Assembly: GCF_016919175.1 (NCBI RefSeq)
Contig: NZ_JAFFPU010000031.1
Span: 8,008-72,007 of the forward strand
Reading direction: 5' to 3'
Origin: Leptospira ainlahdjerensis
Lineage (GTDB): Bacteria; Spirochaetota; Leptospiria; Leptospirales; Leptospiraceae
DNA length: 64,000 bases
Position numbers and translations under genes: made by a program. Below are positions 1 to 10,160 of this stretch, in pieces. The notes beneath the pieces were generated by a model, which searched no databases, was not told where the DNA came from, and was given only the letters and a program-made list of their open reading frames with translations. The first letter of the stretch is position 1; every line of letters begins with the position of its first letter.

Positions 1-1646
<1,646 letters not shown>

Positions 1647-1653
1647 AGCCCAC

Positions 1654-2100
<447 letters not shown>

Positions 2101-2148
2101 AGGTTTTATGATTCTTTAAAGAGAGGAATCTTGTGGATTCCGGTTTTA

Positions 2149-2172
2149 ACAAAGCCTAAACTTAGGCTTTGT
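2149..2172 (-). promoter_or_regulatory. Stem-loop over the rpsU stop codon
   Basis: An 11-bp perfect inverted repeat (ACAAAGCCTAA and its complement) is separated by 2 nt. On the coding (minus) strand the first arm holds the last codons and the TAA of rpsU. No T-run follows on that strand (TAAAACC comes next), so it is not a classical terminator for rpsU; the T-run lies on the plus strand. In E. coli a terminator or processing region between rpsU and dnaG lowers dnaG output, and this hairpin lies in the matching place. That role is inferred. Confidence 0.55.
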
Positions 2173-2371
2173 CTTTTTTAGAGAAAAGGCGTTTTTTCTT
2201 CTCAGCTTTTCTTTTCGCGGATTCGATCGCTTTTTTCTTTTTGATACTTGGTTTTTCGAAGTATTCTCTGCGTTTGATTTCGCTCATGATCCCAGCGTTT
2301 GCGCAGTCGCGTTTGAAACGTTTCAGAGCCGATTCAATCGATTCTCCGTCTTTAACAATGATTCCTACCAT
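2162..2371 (-). CDS. rpsU: 30S ribosomal protein S21
   Basis: 69-residue basic protein of the small ribosomal subunit. It opens MVGIIVKDGESIE, then the S21 core ALKRFKRDC and REYFEKPS, and ends in a Lys-rich tail. The frame stays open 12 codons upstream, but S21 proteins start at this MVxI motif, so I place the start at 2371. First gene of the rpsU-yqeY-dnaG operon, preceded by a strong sigma70-like promoter about 115 nt upstream. Confidence 0.96.
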   Translation of the reverse strand: MVGIIVKDGESIESALKRFKRDCANAGIMSEIKRREYFEKPSIKKKKAIESAKRKAEKKKRLFSKKDKA

Positions 2372-2486
2372 TCGATTTTTTGATTCCTTCGTTTTAATAG
2401 ATGTCACGAAAACGAAACGTTCGGTGACAAAATTGCATGCAAATAGAACTACCGATTTCCAAAAGAAATGGATAGACCAGATTTAC

Positions 2487-2515
2487 ATTACCGGAAAAAG
2501 GGGGTATTATGTCAA
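2487..2515 (-). promoter_or_regulatory. Sigma70-type promoter of the rpsU operon
   Basis: Read on the minus strand: a perfect TTGACA (2515-2510), a 17-nt spacer, then GGTAAT (2492-2487), matching 4 of 6 of TATAAT. It points toward rpsU and implies a 5' leader of roughly 110 nt. No other gene lies between it and rpsU. Confidence 0.6.
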
Positions 2516-2564
2516 GGGTTTTCCGACAAAATCTCAGATTCCTGTCGAGATTCTCCAGAAACTT

Positions 2565-2777
2565 TTAGGCTGCAAAGAATTCGGCTCTCTGAATTTCGGA
2601 GATTTCGATCTGAGCCACAATTCCGGTTTTCCCGTTTTTAATCACTACATCGCCGTTCAATCTTCTATTTTTATCGAGTTCGATCACGGTTCCGTTTTTT
2701 AAATGGAGGATGATATCGATTCCTCTGTAGTCGATGTATCGCGCCAAGGTATTCTTGAACTTTTCTGCTTGATTCAT
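2565..2777 (-). CDS. Small conserved hypothetical protein (70 aa)
   Basis: Function unknown. The start at 2777 is chosen because GGAGGAAAGT lies directly before that ATG; a longer in-frame reading to 2858 has no such site. The sequence alternates short hydrophobic strands with Lys/Asn turns (GIDIILHLKNGTVIELD, then KTGIVAQIEI), which suggests a small all-beta fold such as SH3 or LSm, but I cannot assign it. No signal peptide or membrane segment. It lies upstream of the rpsU promoter on the same strand. Confidence 0.7.
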   Translation of the reverse strand: MNQAEKFKNTLARYIDYRGIDIILHLKNGTVIELDKNRRLNGDVVIKNGKTGIVAQIEISEIQRAEFFAA

Positions 2778-2898
2778 ACTTTCCTCCGAAGCTTTGAAGC
2801 CTCGTGAAAAGTTACGGTACAATCCCGGAATCCCTGAAGAACTTTTTAAAAAAGGCAAACTTTGTACATCGGAGAGAAAAGAATTCGCTTAACAAGCG

Positions 2899-3342
2899 TC
2901 ATGTACTTTTTGAAGAAACGAGAAGTTCTTTCCAAATCGGCTCCAAACTTTCCAACGGAGAATTGAGTTCCATAAACTGAATTTCGTAATCCACGATGAG
3001 GTGGTTGACTTGAAAGACTACTTCGTCAAAACGAGCTTGAACGATCTCGATTTTACAATCGGGAGAAAGTGTAAGAATGGATCGTGAATTGAGGACATAC
3101 AATTTGTCGTAGGGTCTGAGATGAGCTTGGATGATCGCTTTGAGTTCTTTCATAATCTCTCCGGATCTCTGTTCTCCTAAGAGTTTAAAATAAGAATAAA
3201 GATCCTGGAAGCGAAAATGGGTGATCACCATTTCCGTACTCAAGGAGTTTCGAATGTCTCTCAAAAGTTGATCCGAAAATTCTTCGAAGAGATCTTCCGA
3301 AATTTTATACTTATGAGTGATCGGTTTGATTGTTGATTCCAC
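2899..3342 (-). CDS. Hypothetical protein resembling a degenerate GGDEF fold
   Basis: 147 residues, soluble. The order of elements is like the core of a diguanylate cyclase domain: a strand with a phenylalanine-rich segment (VITHFRFQDLYSYFKLLGEQ, residues about 39-58), a long helix (GEIMKELKAIIQAHLRPYDKLYVL), then strands and a final helix (EVVFQVNHLIVDYEIQFMEL). The GGDEF signature itself is absent (SRSILTLSPD in that place) and so is the metal-binding aspartate pattern, so it cannot be an active cyclase. The match is by eye and weak; it may be a sensor or scaffold. It is preceded by the repeat-rich spacer 3343-4028. Confidence 0.6.
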   Translation of the reverse strand: MESTIKPITHKYKISEDLFEEFSDQLLRDIRNSLSTEMVITHFRFQDLYSYFKLLGEQRSGEIMKELKAIIQAHLRPYDKLYVLNSRSILTLSPDCKIEIVQARFDEVVFQVNHLIVDYEIQFMELNSPLESLEPIWKELLVSSKST

Positions 3343-3464
3343 GAGCCTTTTCCTCTTTTTTTGAATATCGGATTGGATTCTTACGAAAACGCAAGATTCT
3401 TCCCTTCGTTTTCTAATTTTTCAAACAGGAATTCCGAGCCCATTTCAAAACTGGAAAGAAAATT

Positions 3465-3852
3465 GTAGGAGCTCCTACTAAACGCTCTCTTCCAGCTTGT
3501 GGGCGCTAAACCTTAGCGCAAGTCCTCCGAATCTTTGCGGAGAATCTGTAGGAACTACGACACTCTTCCGTGAAAGTCGCGGGCCCCGCCCTGATCTTGG
3601 GTGGAGGGGTGGGTGGCGGGAAAAACTCCGAGGACTTTCCTCTATCAGAAAATTCTAATTTTGCAAGCGCAAATCCCAGTGTAGGAACTCTTACAAAATT
3701 CCCCATATAGAGGGCAATTCTCGTTGTTTCTCCTGCAACTTTTGGGTAAGGTTATGCAAATCTCGGGTGGGTGCTGGAAAAATTCCGGAAACTTTTTTCT
3801 ATCACAAAATTCTAATCTTGCAAATCAAAAGTCTCTTTGAAGGAACTCCAAC
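3465..3852 (-). repeat. Composite palindrome-delimited repeat, copy A
   Basis: Lies in the 686-bp gene-free stretch 3343-4028. On the minus strand it has two similar units. The first runs from a 14-bp imperfect palindrome at 3839-3852 to one at 3681-3694; the second runs from there to 3548-3561. A tail follows, ending in the perfect palindrome GTAGGAGCTCCTAC at 3465-3478. Delimiter spacings are 158, 133 and 83 nt. Each unit opens with a palindrome, followed by GCAAAATTAGAATTTT (or a close variant) and AAGTCC, then a C-rich CACCCACCC stretch. Copy B at 10161-10545 has the same order and nearly the same spacings in the opposite orientation. I found no convincing gene in the stretch; its remaining bases (3853-4028) hold the fbp leader. 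Confidence 0.8.
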
Positions 3853-4028
3853 AAAGCCCTTTCTAAAGGTTGCGTTTGTGGGATTTGGGGTAGTCGAGTC
3901 CTAAAAACGGGGAGTTCCCACAAATTCAGGTTTTGAACGAAATTCTCAAATCATTTCGAGGAGAGCTTTTCGCTTGAATTCGCAGGCACTCGTAAAACTC
4001 TGTTGGAATCATTTTTCTCGAGGAATTT

Positions 4029-5057
4029 ATGTCTGTTCATCCTACACAAACATTGAGTCTTTCCCAGTATTTAATCGAGGAACAGCTCAAGTTACCCCAG
4101 GCAACCGGGGATTTTACGGCGCTGATGAGTCATTTGGTTTATGCGGCTAAAATCGTATCCAGAGAGGTTCGCAAAGCCGGACTTTTAGAAAACATTCTCG
4201 GTTCCACGGACGTCGTCAACGTACAAGGTGAAACCCAGATGAAACTGGATGAGTATGCGGATAAGGTATTCAATCACACTCTCACCCGTTGCGGTCACCT
4301 CTGTATTCTCGGAAGTGAAGAACACGAAGAAACCGTGCCCGTTCCAAACGGATATAAGATCGGAAAATATACGATCGCGATCGATCCTCTCGACGGTTCC
4401 TCCAACATCGACGCCAACGTTTCCATTGGCACGATTTTTTCGGTTCATCTGAGAAAAAGCCCCGGTGGAACTCCAGGAACGTTAGGTGATCTTCTCCAGC
4501 AAGGGTCCAAACAGAGAGCGGCCGGCTACGTTTTATACGGCTCCTCAACGATGCTCGTTCTCTGCACCGGCAAGGGAGTTTCCGGTTTTACTTTGGATCC
4601 TTCTTGCGGAGAATTCATTCTTTCTCATCCGGATATGCAAATGCCCGAGACCGGGGGGATCTATTCCATCAATGAAGGGAACTATAACTACTGGTCCGAC
4701 GAAGTTAAAAACTATATCCGCGATATCAAATCGATCGAAGGCGGAAAAAAACCTCAATCGGGAAGATATATCGGCTCCTTGGTAGCGGACTTTCACAGAA
4801 ACCTCTTGAAAGGTGGGATCTTCCTCTATCCGAACGATACAAAATCCACAAAGTATCCAAACGGGAAATTAAGACTTCTATACGAAGCCGCACCGATGGC
4901 ATTTATCGCAGAACAAGCGGGTGGTGTTGCAGTTACGGTTTACGGTGAAAGAATTTTGGATCTAACCCCGGAAGAATTACACCAACGTACCACGTTGGTC
5001 GTGGGGAGCAAAAAAGAAGTGGAACACTTTTTGAAATTCGCTCCCAAAAAGCCTTAA
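4029..5057 (+). CDS. fbp: Fructose-1,6-bisphosphatase class 1
   Basis: 342 residues, typical for class 1. Hydrolyses fructose-1,6-bisphosphate to fructose-6-phosphate, the committed step of gluconeogenesis, which an organism living on fatty acids needs. The metal-binding motif DPLDGSSNID starts near residue 119, and the acidic loop GSEEHEE lies near residue 95. The substrate-binding region follows, with NEGNYNYW near residue 217 and the KLRLLYEAAPMAFIAEQAGG segment near the C-terminus. ATG is preceded by GAGGAATTT. It is a single-gene unit, followed by a convergent two-component gene. Confidence 0.97.
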   Translation: MSVHPTQTLSLSQYLIEEQLKLPQATGDFTALMSHLVYAAKIVSREVRKAGLLENILGSTDVVNVQGETQMKLDEYADKVFNHTLTRCGHLCILGSEEHEETVPVPNGYKIGKYTIAIDPLDGSSNIDANVSIGTIFSVHLRKSPGGTPGTLGDLLQQGSKQRAAGYVLYGSSTMLVLCTGKGVSGFTLDPSCGEFILSHPDMQMPETGGIYSINEGNYNYWSDEVKNYIRDIKSIEGGKKPQSGRYIGSLVADFHRNLLKGGIFLYPNDTKSTKYPNGKLRLLYEAAPMAFIAEQAGGVAVTVYGERILDLTPEELHQRTTLVVGSKKEVEHFLKFAPKKP

Positions 5058-5128
5058 ATAAAAATCAAAAAAAGGTTTCGGTTTTCTCAGAATTCCACAG
5101 GCAAGTTTTATCGATTCCGACCTGAACT

Positions 5129-5170
5129 ACGGAGGCGATTTTCATTTTGTATCGTCTCCGTGTTTCTTCT
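5129..5170 (+). terminator. Probable terminator after fbp
   Basis: An 11-bp stem (ACGGAGGCGAT with ATCGTCTCCGT, one G-U pair) with an 11-nt loop, followed by GTTTCTTCTC, a broken T-run. It lies between the convergent fbp and the response-regulator kinase gene. The T-run is imperfect, so strength is uncertain. Confidence 0.55.
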
Positions 5171-5196
5171 CAAAGAACACCGATCTTTTCGATCTT

Positions 5197-6348
5197 TTAT
5201 TTCGACGGAAGCGGAGTTTTACAAAGTGGAATATTCAAATAAAAGCATGTATTTTCACCGGGAACACTTTTGAACGACAAAGATCCCCCGTGTTCCTCTG
5301 CGATCCCAAGGCTAACTGACAAACCGAGCCCGGTTCCTTTGTCGGCTGCCTTCGTGGTAAAAAAGGTTTTAAATATCGAATTCTGAATTTCCTCGGGAAT
5401 CCCCATTCCTAAGTCGTCCACTTCAAACTGAGCGAACATATTTCCTTGGATCTCTTGTAAGAATACGGAAATTCGAATTCTTTTTCTTTCGTCATAATCC
5501 GGAAATCTTTGATTGAGACTATCCACCGAGTTGTTGATAAGATTGAGAAGAATCTGCAACACCTGACCCAATCTGCATAGAATAACATTTCCGCGGTCGA
5601 TGTTCTCCCAACGAACGTCGATCTTGTTCATCTTGAATATCTGCTGGGATATGGACTGAATCTTTATTAGAACTTCGGAAACATCCACAGGATAAAAGTT
5701 CCCCTTTTCCTCTCGTGAAAACCGAAGGAGATCCTTCATAATCGTTGAAATTCTTGCGCTTTCGTCTCTAATTTTGGTAGCCAGTGATTTAATTTTTTCC
5801 CGGTCGAGATCTTCTTTTGCAATGAGTGCGGCGTATTCGGTGATTGCAAACAATGGATTGTTGATTTCGTGTGCGAGAGTTCCCGCCATCAGTCCCATCG
5901 CTTCCAACTTCTGACTTTGTCTTAGCTGTTCTTCCAATTCGTATTTTTCTTTCTCGGCCTTTCTTCGAAGCTCATGGTCTTCGAGTTCGTGAAGCGCCCT
6001 TTGGACCGCCGGTAACAACTTTTCAATCTTATCTTTGAGCACGTAGTCGGTTGCTCCCATCGTCAGGGTTTGAATCGCCGCCTCTTCTCCATAGGTTCCG
6101 GATACAAAAATAAACGGGGTTTCGGGACACATTTTTTTGGCCGCCATGAGCGCCGAAAAACCGTCGTATTTCGGGAGACTAAAATCGGAAAGAATCAGGT
6201 GCGGTTTATCTTTTTGAATCGCGTGGGCAAATCCTTCCGAATCGCTGACATGAATCGATTCGTAATCGATTTTTGCCTTCCTCAATTGTCTCTGAATCAA
6301 CTCCAAATCCAAGAGAGAATCCTCTAAAAAAAGAAATCTCCATCTCAT
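5197..6348 (-). CDS. Response regulator-histidine kinase hybrid (REC-HisKA-HATPase)
   Basis: 383 residues, cytosolic. An N-terminal receiver domain (residues about 4-118) has phospho-acceptor D55 in LILSDFSLP. A short coiled coil follows (120-150), then HisKA with H160 in LAHEINNPL and a C-terminal HATPase with an NLINNS N-box and a GTGLGLS G-box. A receiver placed before the kinase suggests that phosphorylation by a partner kinase tunes this one. It lies 76 bp after a larger hybrid kinase on the same strand, so the two probably form one phosphorelay. No DNA-binding output domain is present in either. The signal sensed is unknown. Confidence 0.88.
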   Translation of the reverse strand: MRWRFLFLEDSLLDLELIQRQLRKAKIDYESIHVSDSEGFAHAIQKDKPHLILSDFSLPKYDGFSALMAAKKMCPETPFIFVSGTYGEEAAIQTLTMGATDYVLKDKIEKLLPAVQRALHELEDHELRRKAEKEKYELEEQLRQSQKLEAMGLMAGTLAHEINNPLFAITEYAALIAKEDLDREKIKSLATKIRDESARISTIMKDLLRFSREEKGNFYPVDVSEVLIKIQSISQQIFKMNKIDVRWENIDRGNVILCRLGQVLQILLNLINNSVDSLNQRFPDYDERKRIRISVFLQEIQGNMFAQFEVDDLGMGIPEEIQNSIFKTFFTTKAADKGTGLGLSVSLGIAEEHGGSLSFKSVPGENTCFYLNIPLCKTPLPSK

Positions 6349-6397
6349 TTTGAAAATACCCCAATATCTGAAATTTTAAATCTGCGCCAGAATCTAG

Positions 6398-6427
6398 TAG
6401 ATTAGAATATCTAATTATTCTAATCTA
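6398..6427. repeat. AT-rich inverted repeat between two kinase genes
   Basis: An 11-bp perfect inverted repeat (TAGATTAGAAT and its complement) with an 8-nt centre. It overlaps the stop codon of the upstream kinase (stop at 6425-6427). It could be a protein-binding site for expression of the second kinase or a weak RNA hairpin. It is not followed by a T-run on the coding strand. Confidence 0.5.
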
Positions 6428-8920
6428 TCCTTGCATAATTTTCGGAAGGGAAAATGAGAATATGGATCCCTTACCTACCTCTCCATCGGCATGAACCGTT
6501 CCTCCGTGACGTTGAACGATTCGCGCCACGATGGCAAGTCCAACTCCCGTACCTTCGAATTCATCCTGCAAATGTAAACGTTGAAACACTTTAAAGAGCC
6601 GATTTGCGTATCGTTTGTCAAAACCGACTCCGTTGTCTTTGACAAAATAAGTATTCCATTCTTCTCCTTCCTTACATCCGATTTGAACCTCGGGACTTGC
6701 TCCTTTGGACGAATACTTGATTGCGTTGGAAATCAAGTTCACCCAGACCTGTTTTAAGGCGGCGCCGTCCCCGATTGCGCCGGGAAGACGTTCGATCTGG
6801 ATAGAACAATGATTTTGAGTCGGACTTTCCTGCTTTAATATCGAGACGATATCCCTAACGAGCGCTTCCATGTCTACGGTTCTGGATGCGAACTCAACCT
6901 TACTCACCTTGTGAAAATCGAGAAGATTTTGGATTAGGCTGTTCATAAGCGTTACACTTTTTTCGATTATGTTTACGATACGAAGCGCTTCCGGATCCAA
7001 CGTGTCGCCAAAGTCTTCCATAAGAATTCTTACAAATCCTTCTATACTTCGAACGGGAGCGCGTAGATCGTGAGAGACCGAATAACTAAAAGCTTCCATG
7101 TCCGCGTTTGTGGTTTCGAGTGTTTCAATTGTTTTTTTCAATCGGATAAAGTTCCGAACTCGCACCAGAAGTTCTTCCGGCGCGAAAGGTTTGATCAGAT
7201 AATCCTGAGCGCCTTCCCCCAAAAGTTGAATACGAGCGTCCATATCCGCTTTGGCGCTTAAAAAAATGATGGAGGTAGAATCCAATTCGGAATGTTCACG
7301 AATTTCGCGCACCATACGATCCCCGCTCAAAACGGGCATCATAATGTCTGTCACGATCACGTCCGGTTTTTCCAGTTTGGCCTTTTCCAATCCTTCCTTT
7401 CCGTTCGTCGCGATTAAAATTTGAAACTCGGACGAAAGGGTTTCGGAGATATAACGTCTCATTTCGGAGTTGTCTTCCACGATCAGAACCCTCGGTTTTG
7501 AGACTGAAAAAATGGGTTCCGGCGAGAAATCGTCTTCGATTTTTTTTAGATCGGAGACCGCGCTCATGACGGCCAGTATCAAATCATCCCCCTCTCCTGA
7601 TGAATGTTTGTTGTTTTCGATTCCTTCTTTCGCAAGAATCGGAAGTCGGACTTCGAACATAGCTCCTCCGAGAGAAGACTTCGTGACCGCAACTTTTCCC
7701 AAATGCAGATTTACGAATTCTTTTACGATCGCAAGCCCGAGGCCGGTTCCACCGAAAGAACGGGAATCACCCTCTTCTCCTTGCCTGAATTTATCGAAGA
7801 TCACTTCTCGTAAATTCTCGGAAACTCCCGGTCCATCGTCCTCGACTCGGATGATAACCTCTGAATCTTCTCTTTGCAGCTGACAGCTAATTCTACCGGA
7901 AGGTGGAGCGAATTTAAAAGCATTGGCGATTAGATTCAAAAGAATTCTTTCCACTTTGGCCTCGTCAACAGGAACGACGCAGGTTTCCGGAAGAGCCGTC
8001 GAGAAGACGATGTTTCTCTCCTTGGCGATGGAATCGAAATGGGCCGTAATGTTTGAAATCGTTCGGGAAAGATCCACATTCGAATATTTGAATGTCATTT
8101 TTCCCGCTTCCAGTTTGGATATGTCCAAAAGATCGTTGACGTGTTTTAACAAAGTATAAGAATTTCGTTCAATCGTTTCCAGAAGACTTTTTTGAAAGGC
8201 AGAAATGGATTCTTGTTTTAGCAAGGAACGAGTCGGACCGAGAATCAAAGTGAGAGGAGTTCGGAGTTCGTGACTTACGTTCGCGAAAAACTGGGTTTTG
8301 AGTTGATCGAGCTCGATTAACTTTTCGTAAACCTGTTTTAACTCTTCTTCTCTTTTGGTAAGATCGTTGTTTAGGGAAGTGAGTTTTTTGTTCGACTTCT
8401 GAATCTCCTGCGCTCTCTGATAAATTTCATTTTCCATCGAGGCGGTCAGGCTTCTCAATTCTTCGGTGATTTTACTTTGTTCTTTTCCTAAATTCTTCAA
8501 TCGAACGAATTCAGTAACGTCCTCTACCCGGTGAATGATATAGACAACCTCACCTTTAGAGTTTAAAACCGGAGAATTGACTGGACTCCAAAATTTTTCT
8601 TCAAAACCTCCTCCCTCCGAATCGGGACGTTTTACGTCGTATTTCTGGACAGCCATTGCGTTAGTCGCTTTGTCTTGGATCACGGAAAGAATCGAATCTC
8701 TGAGATTGCTGACTCCTGTAGCATTCGGGTCGGAGGGATTGTCCGGGAAAACTTCGAAAAGACCTCGTCCAAGGATTTCCTCCCGTTTTGTATTGGTAGC
8801 TTTTAAATAAGATTCGCTGACCGCCGTGATTTTTAAATCAGGAAGTAGAATGAGATAAAGGCCGGGTAAGGACTCAAAAATCAGCCGGAAATCATTGGTT
8901 TCTAAATCATTTGCAGTCAT
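6425..8920 (-). CDS. Hybrid histidine kinase, PAS-HisKA-HATPase-REC-HisKA-HATPase
   Basis: 831 residues with no membrane segment. A PAS domain covers about 10-140, followed by a coiled coil (150-205). The first kinase core has H217 in NVSHELRTPL, N-box NLIANAFKF and G-box GGTGLGLAIV. A receiver follows near 500-615 with D525 in TDIMMP and the conserved Lys in IKPF. A second, complete kinase core comes next, with H617 in SVSHDLRAP, N-box NLISNAIKY and G-box GTGVGLAIV. Two full kinase cores around one receiver are unusual: the receiver could be charged by the first core and gate the second. There is no HPt or DNA-binding domain. The 383-residue receiver-kinase downstream is the obvious partner. 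Confidence 0.92.
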   Translation of the reverse strand: MTANDLETNDFRLIFESLPGLYLILLPDLKITAVSESYLKATNTKREEILGRGLFEVFPDNPSDPNATGVSNLRDSILSVIQDKATNAMAVQKYDVKRPDSEGGGFEEKFWSPVNSPVLNSKGEVVYIIHRVEDVTEFVRLKNLGKEQSKITEELRSLTASMENEIYQRAQEIQKSNKKLTSLNNDLTKREEELKQVYEKLIELDQLKTQFFANVSHELRTPLTLILGPTRSLLKQESISAFQKSLLETIERNSYTLLKHVNDLLDISKLEAGKMTFKYSNVDLSRTISNITAHFDSIAKERNIVFSTALPETCVVPVDEAKVERILLNLIANAFKFAPPSGRISCQLQREDSEVIIRVEDDGPGVSENLREVIFDKFRQGEEGDSRSFGGTGLGLAIVKEFVNLHLGKVAVTKSSLGGAMFEVRLPILAKEGIENNKHSSGEGDDLILAVMSAVSDLKKIEDDFSPEPIFSVSKPRVLIVEDNSEMRRYISETLSSEFQILIATNGKEGLEKAKLEKPDVIVTDIMMPVLSGDRMVREIREHSELDSTSIIFLSAKADMDARIQLLGEGAQDYLIKPFAPEELLVRVRNFIRLKKTIETLETTNADMEAFSYSVSHDLRAPVRSIEGFVRILMEDFGDTLDPEALRIVNIIEKSVTLMNSLIQNLLDFHKVSKVEFASRTVDMEALVRDIVSILKQESPTQNHCSIQIERLPGAIGDGAALKQVWVNLISNAIKYSSKGASPEVQIGCKEGEEWNTYFVKDNGVGFDKRYANRLFKVFQRLHLQDEFEGTGVGLAIVARIVQRHGGTVHADGEVGKGSIFSFSLPKIMQG

Positions 8921-9284
8921 TGTAACATTCCATCAATCAGGCGGAAAGAGGATGGAGAAATGGATTGTTTTCGCTGTTTCCTCGATTGGAGAGGCAGAAA
9001 GAGAACCTATCAAATTATAAGTCGGTTTTCAATTCATTTTCTAACAATCTTTTCAATTGGATGGATTTTTTTGGTTTTTACCACACTTTTGCAAAAAGAT
9101 GCGACGGGAAAGCAGAAGCTTCGAAGTTCGATCCATCCGACAAATCTCCCGTTGTGAAGAAGGATTCTTATCCAAGGTGTCCTTGACAAATATCATAAAG
9201 CTTTTGGCATTTTGAGGTTAAATTACGATTCCATTCTCAGAAATCAGGTTTAGGATGAGTGGATCAATTTTTAACGGAGATAGA
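8921..9284. other. Intergenic spacer between divergent genes
   Basis: 364 bp between the hybrid kinase (minus) and the small membrane protein (plus). Two short overlapping frames here encode Phe/Leu-rich sequence with no family resemblance, and I do not call them. A TTGACA hexamer stands at 9183-9188, but no good -10 element lies 16-18 nt downstream, so I do not call a promoter. Confidence 0.6.
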
Positions 9285-9488
9285 ATGATGAAAACAAATG
9301 AAGGAAATATCGACAGAATTGCAAGAATCGTAGTCGGTCTCGGTTTGGTGGTTCTCGGATTTATGACGCAAGGTTTGCTTGGAACCGGAATTTCCGTATT
9401 TGGACTGATTCCGATCGCAACGGGAGTTGTTGGTTGGTGCCCGCTTTATTCCCTTTTGGGAATCAGCACCTGCCCTGTAAAAAAATAA
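9285..9488 (+). CDS. DUF2892 small inner-membrane protein
   Basis: 67 residues. It opens MMKTNEGNIDRIARIVVG, the DUF2892 (YgaP-tail-like) signature, followed by two hydrophobic helices and GWCPLYSLLGISTCP near the C-terminus. Family members are small inner-membrane proteins, often near rhodanese or redox genes; the role is unknown. The start is set by GGAGA at 9276-9280; the adjacent ATG at 9288 is equally possible. The next gene (HdeD-like) follows after 7 nt, so they are co-transcribed. Confidence 0.85.
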   Translation: MMKTNEGNIDRIARIVVGLGLVVLGFMTQGLLGTGISVFGLIPIATGVVGWCPLYSLLGISTCPVKK

Positions 9489-9495
9489 CGTTACG

Positions 9496-10047
9496 ATGAG
9501 CATTTTCAAAGACACGAAACACTGGTGGCTTCATATCCTGGTCGGACTGATTTGGATTGGGGCCGGCGCTTTTACTATTTTTTTTCCAAGACAAAGTTAT
9601 CTGGGGCTTGCACTTCTATTCTCCGTAATTCTCGCGGTGACGGGAGTGGCCCAGATTCTTTTTGCTTTTTACAACCGTAAAAGTCCGGGAATCTTAGGTT
9701 GGAATCTTGTATTAGGAATCTTTGATTTAATTGTGGGAGCGATTCTCGTCCTGCATCCCGAGATCACCGTGGTCACCCTTCCGTTTATCTTTGGATTTTT
9801 ATTGATCTTTCGAGCGTCTTCCCTGATATCCTTTTCCATGGACATTCGTGTATTCAAGTCTTATCCTTGGGGATGGACGATGGCCTTAGGAATTGCGACC
9901 TTCCTTTTCGCGATCGCCATTTTATTCTTTCCGATTTTAGGAATTTTTACAATTCTGATCTGGACCGGGACCGGCTTTTTAATATCGGGAATCGGAAATG
10001 TATATTTGGGTTGGAAAGAATGGGAAGAAGAAAGATCTTCTTCTTAA
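9496..10047 (+). CDS. HdeD/DUF308 family membrane protein
   Basis: 183 residues with about six transmembrane helices in three hairpins, the layout of HdeD, an E. coli inner-membrane protein linked to acid resistance. Family-type features are the repeated LGI-DLIVGAILVLHPE motif in the middle, a second ATFLFAIAILFFP hairpin, and a short acidic cytoplasmic tail (WKEWEEE). It lies 7 nt after the DUF2892 gene. The function in this organism is not established; general envelope stress is the best guess. Downstream lies repeat copy B. Confidence 0.85.
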   Translation: MSIFKDTKHWWLHILVGLIWIGAGAFTIFFPRQSYLGLALLFSVILAVTGVAQILFAFYNRKSPGILGWNLVLGIFDLIVGAILVLHPEITVVTLPFIFGFLLIFRASSLISFSMDIRVFKSYPWGWTMALGIATFLFAIAILFFPILGIFTILIWTGTGFLISGIGNVYLGWKEWEEERSSS

Positions 10048-10160
10048 AAAATAGCTCCTTCGTGTTTGCCCGGAACCCGTTTCGAGATGAGGCGCTCCTT
10101 GCCTATGAGTTTAGAGGAATTGTAACGAGGATCGGATAATCATTTTGAAATCGAAGCTCC

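Noticed and set aside
3506..3706. 66-residue minus-strand frame in repeat copy A
   Set aside because: It lies inside the repeat, and its LAKLEFSD-like sequence recurs in the frame at 10346-10582 of copy B, so it is repeat sequence rather than a gene.
8960..9186. Two overlapping frames of 65 and 73 residues
   Set aside because: No family resemblance, no ribosome site and mutually overlapping.
9183..9211. TTGACA as promoter of the DUF2892-HdeD genes
   Set aside because: No acceptable -10 hexamer at 16-18 nt spacing.
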